DNA of 64,000 nt from Anaerobiospirillum thomasii. Its GTDB lineage: Bacteria; Pseudomonadota; Gammaproteobacteria; Enterobacterales; Succinivibrionaceae. Under the pieces are notes generated by a model, which ran no database searches, had not been told where the DNA came from, and was given only the letters and a program-made list of their open reading frames with translations. This document shows, in pieces, positions 36,277 to 44,551 of the stretch. Location of the stretch: positions 569,001 to 633,000 of the forward strand of contig NZ_UAPU01000005.1 of the NCBI RefSeq assembly GCF_900445255.1, in the 5' to 3' direction. The number at the start of each line of letters is the position of its first letter. Positions within the stretch are counted from its first letter, which is position 1. Both the position numbers and the translations under genes were made by a program.

Positions 36277-37734
36277 CTAAATTTGGGGGTTGACATTATT
36301 TTCAACAGGCTCTGAAACTACGGCAGCTTTGAGTGTTGATTTTCTATCTCGAGACAGAGCCTGATGCATTTTCAATATATAGTACCCTATATCTCTAAAG
36401 CCGTAGGCTACCCTTTTAATGGTTTTGAATTTAGCATTGCATCCCTCTAAAATACTGGTGTTTAAGCCAGTTGTAGCCGCATGAATAATATAACAGCTCC
36501 AATCTTTTAGCTTCTTGCAGAACCTTATCAGTAAAGGAATTTCTGTTGCTTCAGCTTGTGAATACAGGTTTTTAATTGCTGTTTCAACCTGCTCAGGTGT
36601 ACCTCCGCTATGCCATAGATCTCTGATATGGTCTCCAAAAATTGATATTGTAAACAAGGTCTTATTCTGTTTGAGGGTTTCTACAAGATCTTTTTGCGAC
36701 TCTTCAAGAGTGTTGAGTTTATCTGAGCCCATGTAAGTCAGCCACTTGCTCTGTCTAAGATCTTTTATACGCTTCTTGTATTCACTTTTCTTTTGTTGAT
36801 ACTCGCCGGCGTCCATGGCGCCAAGCTCCTTGCGTAAATCTTTTATTTTATCAAGCCTTATGGCATCTGCCACTTCACTGTTAAACTGTTGCAGGCAGTG
36901 GAATAAATCAAGCACTATCTTTGCATTAGGGCAGAGCTCTTTGACTAGATTCTGATATCCGCAGTTGCCATCCATTACTGCACCTTCAATCTGGTCAAGC
37001 AGTCCAAGCTCTTTTAATCTATCAAAGAATGGCCTTAAATCATCTTTCTTTCTGCCGTAGGCAGCATACAAAAGGCGCCTGGTATCGGCATCTATGATGA
37101 CTGATATATACTTATGGTGCTTTTTAACGCTTATCTCGTCTATAGCTATGTTCCTAACGCCTTCAAGGCTTATATCTTTGAACATCTCTATAAGCCTTGC
37201 CTTATCAATGTTCCTGATAATATCTGCCTCTACAGCCGTGATAGCGCTTATTTTCTTTAAATCTAGATGACTCTCGCCCAAATCAAGAAGCTGCAGTATC
37301 TGCCCATATAAGCGTAAGGTTATCCTATGATGCGGATGGACAAAGCTTGGCTTTAGCCACCTGGCATGATCACAACCACAACAAATGACCTTAGGTACGC
37401 GTATCTTTAAAATAACCGCAAATGGTCCTAGTGTGCAATCCTTTACTGTGCGCTCTCCCCAGTCCTTTATATTTACTTTATGGCAGCCACAGATTGGGCA
37501 GTTTTGTTCAAGCTCCTCTCTCCAAAGCGTATAGCCAAGATGATAGGTAACAGTCATTGCCGTAGCATCTATTTCAGGCTCACCAGACATTACACAACCA
37601 GGGTACATATTGAGACCACCGTGTTCAAACTTACAGTGCATTAATTCATTAGCACTGGCTTTGATTAAAGTTTCATTTGTTTCTGTATTGGCAGCAGTGT
37701 AGGAATTTATTATAATATGTTCAGGCTCTGTCAT
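36277..37734 (-). CDS. ISL3-family transposase
   Basis: 485-aa transposase filling the element. An N-terminal zinc-ribbon (CPICGCHKVNIKDWGERTV ... VICCGCDHARW) is followed by a helix-turn-helix region and the ISL3 DDE core. First D is in NIAIDEISVKKHHKYISV, second D in KIVLDLFHCLQQFN, and the glutamate in NTSILEGCNAKFKTIKRVAYGF, all standard. The C-terminus overlaps the inner part of the left terminal repeat. Full length and uninterrupted, so probably active. Confidence 0.93.
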   Translation of the reverse strand: MTEPEHIIINSYTAANTETNETLIKASANELMHCKFEHGGLNMYPGCVMSGEPEIDATAMTVTYHLGYTLWREELEQNCPICGCHKVNIKDWGERTVKDCTLGPFAVILKIRVPKVICCGCDHARWLKPSFVHPHHRITLRLYGQILQLLDLGESHLDLKKISAITAVEADIIRNIDKARLIEMFKDISLEGVRNIAIDEISVKKHHKYISVIIDADTRRLLYAAYGRKKDDLRPFFDRLKELGLLDQIEGAVMDGNCGYQNLVKELCPNAKIVLDLFHCLQQFNSEVADAIRLDKIKDLRKELGAMDAGEYQQKKSEYKKRIKDLRQSKWLTYMGSDKLNTLEESQKDLVETLKQNKTLFTISIFGDHIRDLWHSGGTPEQVETAIKNLYSQAEATEIPLLIRFCKKLKDWSCYIIHAATTGLNTSILEGCNAKFKTIKRVAYGFRDIGYYILKMHQALSRDRKSTLKAAVVSEPVENNVNPQI

Positions 37735-37842
37735 ATTCTTTCCTTTGGTCGGGTAAAGTTGTTGTCAGGGCCCTTATTTTATCTGAAATATAAAAATTTT
37801 CTCAAGGTAAAATCTTTGGGATTCTTTCATAAAGCTTTAGCA

Positions 37843-37959
37843 AATGCAAAAGACTGACAGTCAATGATTGGCAAAGCCAACCCGTAAGGGCTTGTCATTG
37901 ACGGACAGCTTTTGCATTAACAATTGGGCTGGGTCTTAAGCATTCTTGTGCTTAAGACC
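37843..37959. repeat. Two strong hairpins in the ISL3 leader
   Basis: First: AATGCAAAAG / CTTTTGCATT (37843-37852 with 37909-37918), then TCAATGA / TCATTGA and AAGCC / GGCTT further in, a branched 76-nt structure. Second: GGTCTTAAGC / GCTTAAGACC (37932-37941 with 37950-37959), 8-nt loop. Both lie between the right terminal repeat and the transposase start, and may limit incoming transcription or act in transposition. Confidence 0.6.
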
Positions 37960-38017
37960 ATAGATACTGTTTGCGATCTTGGGTCAACCCCCAATTTCAG
38001 GGAAGAACCGTTTTTAA

Positions 38018-38404
38018 TAGTTCTAACAACCTCTTTTTGTATCAGAATTGTATGTTTCCAAAAAAATCAAACAAAAAACCCGCATCGAGGTCTTTTGCAC
38101 TAATTTTTAGCACGATAGAATGCGGGTTTGCGGAATGATTTTAAGCCAAAAACTTCTGGATTTTAATAAATGCTTAAAAATCAAGACTTTACTAAGATCC
38201 TAGGTATGATAAAAAGGAGTACAAAGCTTTACTTTAAACTGACAGTTTTAAATATAAATCTCCTGCAACACCCCGAACCTTTAAGGATTAGATAAAAGAA
38301 AATCAATTTTTGTAAAAATTAATTATCCTAAGTTTTATCAAAGAATATAAAAGTATCATAGAAACCATAGTCAAACATTAAACAGCAGATAAAGGATACA
38401 AAAA
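38018..38404. other. Spacer between ISL3 element and ygiW-like gene
   Basis: Non-coding. It contains a 54-nt inverted-repeat structure: AAACCCGCAT (38076-38085) pairs with ATGCGGGTTT (38120-38129). This could be a bidirectional terminator or the end of an older mobile element. The rest is AT-rich and holds the ygiW-like promoter. Confidence 0.45.
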
Positions 38405-38833
38405 ATGTCAAAAGCCATAATTATTACTACCCTCTCAGCTCTGGCCCTGTCATCAACTGTCGCTTTTGCAGCCCCTCAGGGTTTTAACAACAGTTCAGCC
38501 CCTCAGGGATTTACCCAGGCACCACAGGCCAATGCTCCTCAGGGCTTTGCCAATTCAGCCGCACAGCTCCCAGCCATCGCCTCTGTCAGCGATGCTATCA
38601 ACAAAGGTCTTGATGAGCAGCATGTAACTCTGCGCGGCCGCATCACCAACTTCATTGGCGATGATAAATATGAATTTCAGGATGAAACCGGCACTATAAA
38701 AATTGAGCTTGATGATGATCAGAACTGGTCACACATTCAAAAAGATCAGTTAATTGAGATTACAGGCGAGCTTGACAAGCACCTGCAGTACGTAAAGATT
38801 GAAGTCTACCGCGCCACACCTATTTCAAAGTAG
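38405..38833 (+). CDS. YgiW/YdeI-type periplasmic OB-fold (BOF) protein
   Basis: 142-aa secreted stress protein family member. Signal peptide MSKAIIITTLSALALSSTVAFA, then an APQGF motif repeated three times with spacers (residues ~23-50), then the bacterial OB-fold domain (VSDAINKGLDEQHVTLRGRI ... KYEFQDETGTIKIELDDDQNW ... VYRATPI). E. coli relatives respond to oxidative or envelope stress; ligand unknown. The repeat-rich N-terminus is not usual for the family. It stands alone on the plus strand between the insertion sequence and dgkA, with a terminator shared with the opposite strand. Confidence 0.85.
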   Translation: MSKAIIITTLSALALSSTVAFAAPQGFNNSSAPQGFTQAPQANAPQGFANSAAQLPAIASVSDAINKGLDEQHVTLRGRITNFIGDDKYEFQDETGTIKIELDDDQNWSHIQKDQLIEITGELDKHLQYVKIEVYRATPISK

Positions 38834-38855
38834 TATTGAAATTATAAAAGCATTT

Positions 38856-38886
38856 AAAAACCCAGCAGCAGCTGGGTTTATTTTTA
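38856..38886. terminator. Bidirectional terminator between ygiW-like gene and dgkA
   Basis: AAACCCAGC / GCTGGGTTT (38858-38866 with 38871-38879), loop AGCA, with A/T runs on both sides so that it can serve both convergent genes. Confidence 0.9.
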
Positions 38887-38911
38887 TGTATCAAGAAGAC
38901 AGAGGTGATTT

Positions 38912-39295
38912 TTAGTTAAACCACCAGCCCATGTATTTGCCAAAAACAGCCACATAACACAGCGGTGTGAGAACCAAAAACACAAAGACAGCAGCAGAGC
39001 CCAGATCTTTGGCTCGGCCTGAGAGCTCATGATAGTCATCAGATATTCTGTCCACCACAGCCTCAATAGCTGAATTTATAATCTCAAAAGTAAAGGTCAG
39101 CCAGGGCAGTATCAAAAGCAGCATAAGCTCTGCAAGGCTTGTGGCTATAAAAAAAGCAATAATACTTAAAATTACAGCAAGCATAAATTCCTGACGGGCG
39201 GCAGCCTCATATTTAAAAGCGGCTTTAAAACCCTTCATGCTGTAAAAAAAGGCATGATAAATACGTGCTATACCTGCTCTTGATGTTTTAGCCAT
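38912..39295 (-). CDS. dgkA: Diacylglycerol kinase
   Basis: 127-aa inner-membrane lipid kinase that recycles diacylglycerol to phosphatidic acid. Three membrane helices with the conserved core EAAARQEFMLAVILSIIAFF, the signature glutamate in FEIINSAIEAVVDRIS, and RAKDLGSAAVFVFL. Size matches E. coli DgkA (122 aa). Its ATG overlaps the stop of the upstream hypothetical gene (TAATG), so the two are translated together. Confidence 0.95.
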   Translation of the reverse strand: MAKTSRAGIARIYHAFFYSMKGFKAAFKYEAAARQEFMLAVILSIIAFFIATSLAELMLLLILPWLTFTFEIINSAIEAVVDRISDDYHELSGRAKDLGSAAVFVFLVLTPLCYVAVFGKYMGWWFN

Positions 39296-39681
39296 TATTT
39301 ATCACCCTTATGCAGGCTCTCAAGCAGCGGCAGCAGAGGCTCAATAGCATCTTCAAGCTTTAGGACAAGAGCGTTTAGCTTTTGAGATCTTGCATCCTCA
39401 CGTATCTGCAGATCATCGCACAAATCACGCAGATCAGGCAGCATATTTTCAGCCTGCACAAAGGTAGGACGCAGAATCTTATATAAAAACTCGTGATTGA
39501 ACTCAATGCCTTCCTTATAGGCTTTATCTATATCAAGCAGCAGCTGTAAAATCTTATCTACAGTCCTGATAATTGCATCTACCCTGTCCTCTGTCATATC
39601 AGTGGCACAATCTTTGCTCTCTTTGACCATATCCTCTCGCTCATCTGCGCATGCGCAGCATACATCCTTACTATCTGACAT
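39295..39681 (-). CDS. Hypothetical acidic helical protein
   Basis: 128-aa protein that I do not recognise. The N-terminus has several cysteines (KDVCCACADERED), followed by predicted amphipathic helices to the end (VDAIIRTVDKILQLLLDIDKAYKEG ... LNALVLKLEDAIEPLLPLLESL). Net acidic, cytosolic, no signal or membrane segment. A GTG four codons upstream (39693) is possible; the ATG at 39681 follows GTGGAAAA and is preferred. Overlaps dgkA and lies just after the lon terminator, so it probably has its own promoter. Confidence 0.6.
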   Translation of the reverse strand: MSDSKDVCCACADEREDMVKESKDCATDMTEDRVDAIIRTVDKILQLLLDIDKAYKEGIEFNHEFLYKILRPTFVQAENMLPDLRDLCDDLQIREDARSQKLNALVLKLEDAIEPLLPLLESLHKGDK

Positions 39682-39701
39682 TCTATTTTCCACTTGAATT
39701 T

Positions 39702-39734
39702 AAAAATTTAGGTCAGCTTACCTGACCTAAATCT
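39702..39734 (-). terminator. Terminator of lon
   Basis: Perfect 11-bp arms ATTTAGGTCAG / CTGACCTAAAT (39706-39716 with 39722-39732), 5-nt loop, then a T-run on the minus strand. Confidence 0.9.
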
Positions 39735-39740
39735 TATGTT

Positions 39741-42269
39741 TTATGCACCTACTATAGGAGTGGCTGCAGAGCCCTGCGTCTCTTTGTTTATGTCCACAGT
39801 ATCTTTTTTATTGTTGATATTAAAGACTGTGGTAGGCTCAAATTCAAAAGGATTTTCCTCAAGAGCACGTGGCAGGACCTCTTTGATATTGCCAACAGGA
39901 ATAATGGTCAGCCCCTCTTTTACATTCTTTGGAATATCCCACAGATCCTTTTCATTATCTTTAGGAATAAGCACAGTCTTGATGCCGCCGCGCAGTGCAG
40001 CTAAAAGCTTCTCTTTAAGACCGCCAATAGCCAGCACATCACCGCGCAGAGTAATCTCACCTGTCATGGCCACATCAGAGCGTACATTGTTGCCAGTCAG
40101 AGCTGAAACAATAGCTGTCACCATGCCAATACCTGCAGATGGTCCCTCCTTTGGAGTGGCACCCTCTGGCACATGCACGTGCAGATCGCATTTTTCATAA
40201 AAACTCTTATCAAGATTGAGCTCTCCTGATAAGGATCTGACAAGAGTAATGGCAGCTGAGATTGACTCTTTCATCACATCGCCAAGCTTACCTGTAAGAA
40301 TATGCTTGCCACTGCCCTCATTAGCTACAGCTTCAATCTGCAGTATGTCACCGCCAAGTGAGGTCCAGGCCAGACCATTGACCAGACCTACATGATTTTC
40401 TTTGAGTTTTGAGGTAAAGTCATAGCGTCTTGGGCCTAAAAGCTCATGCAGCTTTTTGACATCAACCACTCTCTTTTTAATACGGCTCTTGCGCTTGCTC
40501 TCGCTCTTTCCCTCATCGGCAGCGCTCTTTTTCTTTTTAAGCAGTATATCCTTAACTGTCTTGCGGCACAGCTCATTGATAAGACGCTCAAGCCCACGCA
40601 CACCAGCTTCATAGGTATAATGGCGTATAAGCTCGACTATAGCCTCGTGAGTTAACTCAAATTCCTTATCATCAAGGGTATTTAGGCGCATCTGCTTTGG
40701 TAAAAGATGCTGTGTGGCAATATTAAGCTTTTCCTCTTCTGTATATGATGACAGATCTATTATCTCCATTCTGTCAAGCAGAGGCTGTGAAATGTTATAG
40801 CTGTTGGCTGTAGCTATAAACATAACATTGGAGAGATCATACTCAATCTCCACATAGTTATCATTAAAGGCCTTGTTCTGTTCAGGATCTAAAACCTCAA
40901 GTAAAGCGGCCTCAGGATCGCCATGAGCAGATGATGATACCTTGTCAATCTCATCTAAAAGGAATAAAGGATTGTTGACACCGCACTTTATCATATTGGA
41001 GATAATGCGGCCTGGCAATGAGCCTATATAGGTTCTTCTATGACCTCTGATCTCTGCCTCATCATGCAGACCACCTAAGGCTACACGGGCATATTTACGG
41101 CCTGTGGCCTTGGCAATTGAGGCGCCAAGAGAGGTCTTGCCAATACCAGGAGGACCCATTAAACATAAAATAGGACCGTGCAGCTTGTCAGAGCGTGACT
41201 GCACAGCAAGATACTCTAAAATTCTGTCTTTTACTTTGCCAAGACCATAGTGATCGGCATCTAAGGTATCACGGGCTGTAGCAATATCCTTATTGACCTC
41301 TGATTTTACATTCCATGGTATTGAAAGCAGAGTTTCAATATAGTTTCTGACAATAGAGCTTTCAGAGGCATTTGGGCTCATAGCAGAGAGCTTTTTAATC
41401 TCTTTTTCTATTCTCTTAGCCACATCAGGCTGCAGATTTAAAGCCTTGAGTCTTGAGCGATACTCAGAGATGTCACTCTCATCACTACTGTCAGCATTAA
41501 GCTCCTTTTTAATAGCCTTTAACTGCTCATTTAAAAAGTACTCCTTCTGATTGCGCTCCATGGACTCCTTGGCATCCATTGATACCTTGCGCATCAGTTC
41601 TGAATAATAGGAGTAATTGTTAAGCAGTGATATGAGCAGATACACTCTCTTTTTAACATCAAGTGTGGTTAAAAGAGCTCTTTTTTCAGCAGGCTCTATA
41701 ACCAGTATCTGAGAGAGCATATCGGCAAGCACTACAAGATTTTTTTCTTTGTTTAAAGCATTTACCAGATCAACAGAGGCGTTTTCATCAGTAAGAGGCT
41801 TGACGCAGTTCTCCTGATTGCTCATGGCAAATGACAGTGCTGATTTTAAAGCCTCAAGCAGTGATGGGATCTCATCCTCCTTAGGCATGATCTCATCTAA
41901 CACTTCATATTTGGCCAGGCGGTATGAGTAATTTTCATCATCAATAACTTCAACAAGTCTGATGCGTTTAGTGCCACGAATCAGACATTTATAGGTATCC
42001 TGATCGCGCTTGGAGCCGGTTAGAACCTTACATAAAATACCTGTGGTAAAGAGCTGAGAGACATCTGGCTCCTCGTCATCATCGCGGGTCTGGCAGAATA
42101 TGGCTATATCCTTGCTATCAGAGGCCAGTGCCGCCTCAAAGCCTGCTATTGATTTTGGTCTTGCAGCTACTATCTGAACATTGGCATTTGGGGTAATAAT
42201 AAGACCTCTTAGGGTAATAAGAGGCAGTATAGGAAACTCTTTGTCTTTTGTATCTTCTGTGTCACTCAT
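39741..42269 (-). CDS. lon: ATP-dependent protease Lon
   Basis: 842-aa AAA+ serine protease degrading misfolded and regulatory proteins. N-terminal substrate domain (~11-205), coiled region, ATPase with Walker A GPPGIGKTS (~residue 371-379) and Walker B LFLLDEID, and protease domain with catalytic S711 (PKEGPSAGIGMV) and K754 (GLKEKLLAALRGG), spacing as in E. coli. It is longer than the usual 784 aa. A lysine/serine-rich insert of ~35 residues (KKKKSAADEGKSESKRKSRIKK) lies between ATPase and protease parts. Located downstream of clpX as in other gammaproteobacteria. Confidence 0.96.
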   Translation of the reverse strand: MSDTEDTKDKEFPILPLITLRGLIITPNANVQIVAARPKSIAGFEAALASDSKDIAIFCQTRDDDEEPDVSQLFTTGILCKVLTGSKRDQDTYKCLIRGTKRIRLVEVIDDENYSYRLAKYEVLDEIMPKEDEIPSLLEALKSALSFAMSNQENCVKPLTDENASVDLVNALNKEKNLVVLADMLSQILVIEPAEKRALLTTLDVKKRVYLLISLLNNYSYYSELMRKVSMDAKESMERNQKEYFLNEQLKAIKKELNADSSDESDISEYRSRLKALNLQPDVAKRIEKEIKKLSAMSPNASESSIVRNYIETLLSIPWNVKSEVNKDIATARDTLDADHYGLGKVKDRILEYLAVQSRSDKLHGPILCLMGPPGIGKTSLGASIAKATGRKYARVALGGLHDEAEIRGHRRTYIGSLPGRIISNMIKCGVNNPLFLLDEIDKVSSSAHGDPEAALLEVLDPEQNKAFNDNYVEIEYDLSNVMFIATANSYNISQPLLDRMEIIDLSSYTEEEKLNIATQHLLPKQMRLNTLDDKEFELTHEAIVELIRHYTYEAGVRGLERLINELCRKTVKDILLKKKKSAADEGKSESKRKSRIKKRVVDVKKLHELLGPRRYDFTSKLKENHVGLVNGLAWTSLGGDILQIEAVANEGSGKHILTGKLGDVMKESISAAITLVRSLSGELNLDKSFYEKCDLHVHVPEGATPKEGPSAGIGMVTAIVSALTGNNVRSDVAMTGEITLRGDVLAIGGLKEKLLAALRGGIKTVLIPKDNEKDLWDIPKNVKEGLTIIPVGNIKEVLPRALEENPFEFEPTTVFNINNKKDTVDINKETQGSAATPIVGA

Positions 42270-42361
42270 TGTCTTTTTCCCGTCCGTTTTTTCTCTATAA
42301 TAATATAGCTACATCTTATTTATATGGTGTCTAATTCGATTATTTTTTACAAAAAAGAAAG

Positions 42362-42390
42362 AAGCCCCTAATATTTTTTATTAGAGGCAT
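42362..42390 (-). terminator. Terminator of clpX
   Basis: Minus-strand stem GCCTCTAATA / TATTAGGGGC with one mismatch and a 5-nt loop, followed by TTC-rich sequence; imperfect T-run. Confidence 0.55.
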
Positions 42391-42416
42391 GATTTTCAAG
42401 AGAATTTTTTATCCAT

Positions 42417-43727
42417 TTAAGCGTTTAATGCCTCACTCTGTTTAGAGCGTATAACAAGAGGCTCACTACCTGATTTAACAGTGCTCTCATCTACAACCAC
42501 ACGCTCTACATTGTGTACAGATGGAATATCATACATAGTGTTAAGCAGTAGCCCCTCAACCACAGATCTTAAACCACGGGCACCTGTATGTCTTTCAATG
42601 GCAATATCGGCAATGGCATTTAAGGCCTCCTGAGTAAACTCAAGATCTACGCCCTCAAACTTGAACATAGCTTCAAACTGACGGGTAATGGCATTTTTTG
42701 GCTCACGCAGTACACGCACGAGCTGCTCTCTGTCAAGTTCAGCTAAAGCCGCAATCACAGGCAGACGGCCAATAAACTCAGGAATAATACCGAATTTAAC
42801 CAGATCATCTGGCTCTGTCTGCTGATATTTCTGAGTTAAGGTCAGTTTATCCTTTTTACCATAGACAGTGGCGCCAAAACCTATACCTGAGTTCTTGGAA
42901 ACACGTTTTTCAACAATCTTGTCAAGACCGTCAAAGGCACCGCCGCATATAAAGAGGATCTGTGAGGTATCAACCTTGGTCATCTCCTGCTGCGGATGTT
43001 TTCTGCCGCCCTGTGATGGAATAGAGGCTAAAGTTCCTTCAATGAGCTTGAGCAGAGCCTGCTGTACGCCCTCACCTGATACATCACGGGTAATAGAAGG
43101 ATTTTCAGACTTTCTTGCAATCTTGTCTATCTCATCAATATAGATAATGCCCTTTTGAGCCTTTTCCACATCATTGCCACAGCTTTGGAGCAGACGTAAA
43201 ATAACATTCTCCACATCCTCGCCAACATAACCTGCCTCGGTTAAGGTAGTAGCATCAGACATAGCAAAAGGAACATTTAAAAATCTGGCTAAGGTCTGCA
43301 CTAAAAGTGTTTTACCTGAACCTGTAGGTCCTATAAGTAGAATATTTGATTTGCCAAGTTCTACGCCAGTATCACTGCCTGAATGCTTAAGACGCTTGTA
43401 GTGATTGTATACAGCAACAGACAGAACCTTCTTGGCCTCCTCCTGACCTATGACATAATCATCAAGATGACTTGCTATCTCATGAGGTGTTGGAATATTG
43501 TCAAGATCGATGGCGCCTGACTGCTCAGGACCACCCTGAGGCTTGGCACTTTTCTGCTTGATATCTGATAAGTTTAAAAGACCCTTTTTCTGCAGCACAG
43601 CCACACAGGTTTTAACACAGTCTGAACAGATGCATTTACCATTATTAGCCTGAATTAATGTTCTTTTTGGGCTTGAAGTCTTATTACAGCAAAAACAGGT
43701 TAATTTATTGTTCTCTGAGCCTTCCAT
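42417..43727 (-). CDS. clpX: ClpX, ATPase subunit of ClpXP protease
   Basis: 436-aa unfoldase. N-terminal zinc-binding domain with four cysteines in the C-x2-C ... C-x2-C pattern ([10 protein letters not shown] and [10 protein letters not shown]), AAA+ domain with Walker [11 protein letters not shown], Walker [12 protein letters not shown], and pore loop [17 protein letters not shown]. An IGF-type ClpP-docking loop is at [10 protein letters not shown] (IGF present). Feeds substrates to ClpP, encoded 170 bp upstream. Confidence 0.96.
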   Translation of the reverse strand: MEGSENNKLTCFCCNKTSSPKRTLIQANNGKCICSDCVKTCVAVLQKKGLLNLSDIKQKSAKPQGGPEQSGAIDLDNIPTPHEIASHLDDYVIGQEEAKKVLSVAVYNHYKRLKHSGSDTGVELGKSNILLIGPTGSGKTLLVQTLARFLNVPFAMSDATTLTEAGYVGEDVENVILRLLQSCGNDVEKAQKGIIYIDEIDKIARKSENPSITRDVSGEGVQQALLKLIEGTLASIPSQGGRKHPQQEMTKVDTSQILFICGGAFDGLDKIVEKRVSKNSGIGFGATVYGKKDKLTLTQKYQQTEPDDLVKFGIIPEFIGRLPVIAALAELDREQLVRVLREPKNAITRQFEAMFKFEGVDLEFTQEALNAIADIAIERHTGARGLRSVVEGLLLNTMYDIPSVHNVERVVVDESTVKSGSEPLVIRSKQSEALNA

Positions 43728-43832
43728 AAACTTTCCATCAAAAAAGTTAAATTTGTTTAAGTTTCATCAAATCTGTTTAAAACTCAAACATAATAGCACA
43801 ATGTGAATCAAATATATTGAAGCAAAGTTAAA

Positions 43833-43870
43833 TATAAAAAAACCTCAGAATCACATAAACTGAGGTCTTT
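43833..43870 (-). terminator. Terminator downstream of clpP
   Basis: Minus-strand ACCTCA / TGAGGT stem with a 13-nt loop and a run of T (plus-strand AAAAAAA), between clpP and clpX. Confidence 0.75.
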
Positions 43871-43896
43871 ATATATTCAGCTTTAAAATCAGTATC

Positions 43897-44523
43897 CTAG
43901 TTAGAGATATCAGATCTTGAGCTTACTACCTGATCAATAAGACCATACTCAAGAGCTTCCTGAGCTGACATAAAATTATCTCTCTCACAGTCCTCAGCCA
44001 CCTCATCATATGATTTGCCGGTGTGAGAGGCTAAAAGCTCAGTAAGAGTTCTCTTAATGCGCTCTGTCTCTCTGGCATGAATCATAATATCAGTAGCCTG
44101 ACCCTTAAAACCGCCAAGTGGCTGATGGATCATAATGCGTGAATGAGGCAGTGAAAATCTCTTGCCTCTGGCGCCTCCTGAGAGCAGGAATGATCCCATA
44201 GAGCAGGCCTGGCCCATGCATAAGGTGCAGACATCAGGCTTGATATACTGCATGGTGTCATAAATGGCCATTCCTGCTGTAACTACACCACCTGGTGAGT
44301 TGATATAAAGATAGATATCCTTGTCAGGATCATCAGACTCTAAAAAAAGAAGCTGAGCTACAACTAAATCGGCCATACGATCCTCAACCTCGCCGGTCAG
44401 GAAGATAACGCGATCCTTTAAAAGACGTGAATATATATCAAAAGATCTCTCACCTCTGCCGGTCTGTTCTATAACCATTGGTACAAGTGAGGCCATCTTT
44501 TCTGCAAATTCACTGTCAAACAT
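43897..44523 (-). CDS. clpP: ClpP protease subunit
   Basis: 208-aa serine peptidase forming the proteolytic barrel for ClpX/ClpA. Catalytic triad S108 ([10 protein letters not shown]), H133 (IMIHQPLGG) and D182 (CERDNFMS). The N-terminal ~13 residues form the usual short propeptide before the [22 protein letters not shown] core. Lies 28 bp after tig and is probably co-transcribed with it; the hairpin after it may separate clpX transcription. Confidence 0.97.
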   Translation of the reverse strand: MFDSEFAEKMASLVPMVIEQTGRGERSFDIYSRLLKDRVIFLTGEVEDRMADLVVAQLLFLESDDPDKDIYLYINSPGGVVTAGMAIYDTMQYIKPDVCTLCMGQACSMGSFLLSGGARGKRFSLPHSRIMIHQPLGGFKGQATDIMIHARETERIKRTLTELLASHTGKSYDEVAEDCERDNFMSAQEALEYGLIDQVVSSRSDISN

Positions 44524-44551
44524 AAATTTAAACTCCGCTTCTTAATTTAAA

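Larger units (their letters stand above)
36268..38009 (-). mobile_element. Complete ISL3-family insertion sequence, 1742 bp
   Basis: Terminal inverted repeats at 36268-36294 and 37983-38009 (27 bp, five mismatches, both ending GGGGGTTGAC on the inner side). They are flanked by identical 8-bp direct repeats GTTTTTAA at 36260-36267 and 38010-38017, the target-site length of ISL3 elements. The element contains one transposase gene (minus strand) and a ~250-bp structured leader. An intact duplication suggests fairly recent insertion. Confidence 0.92.
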
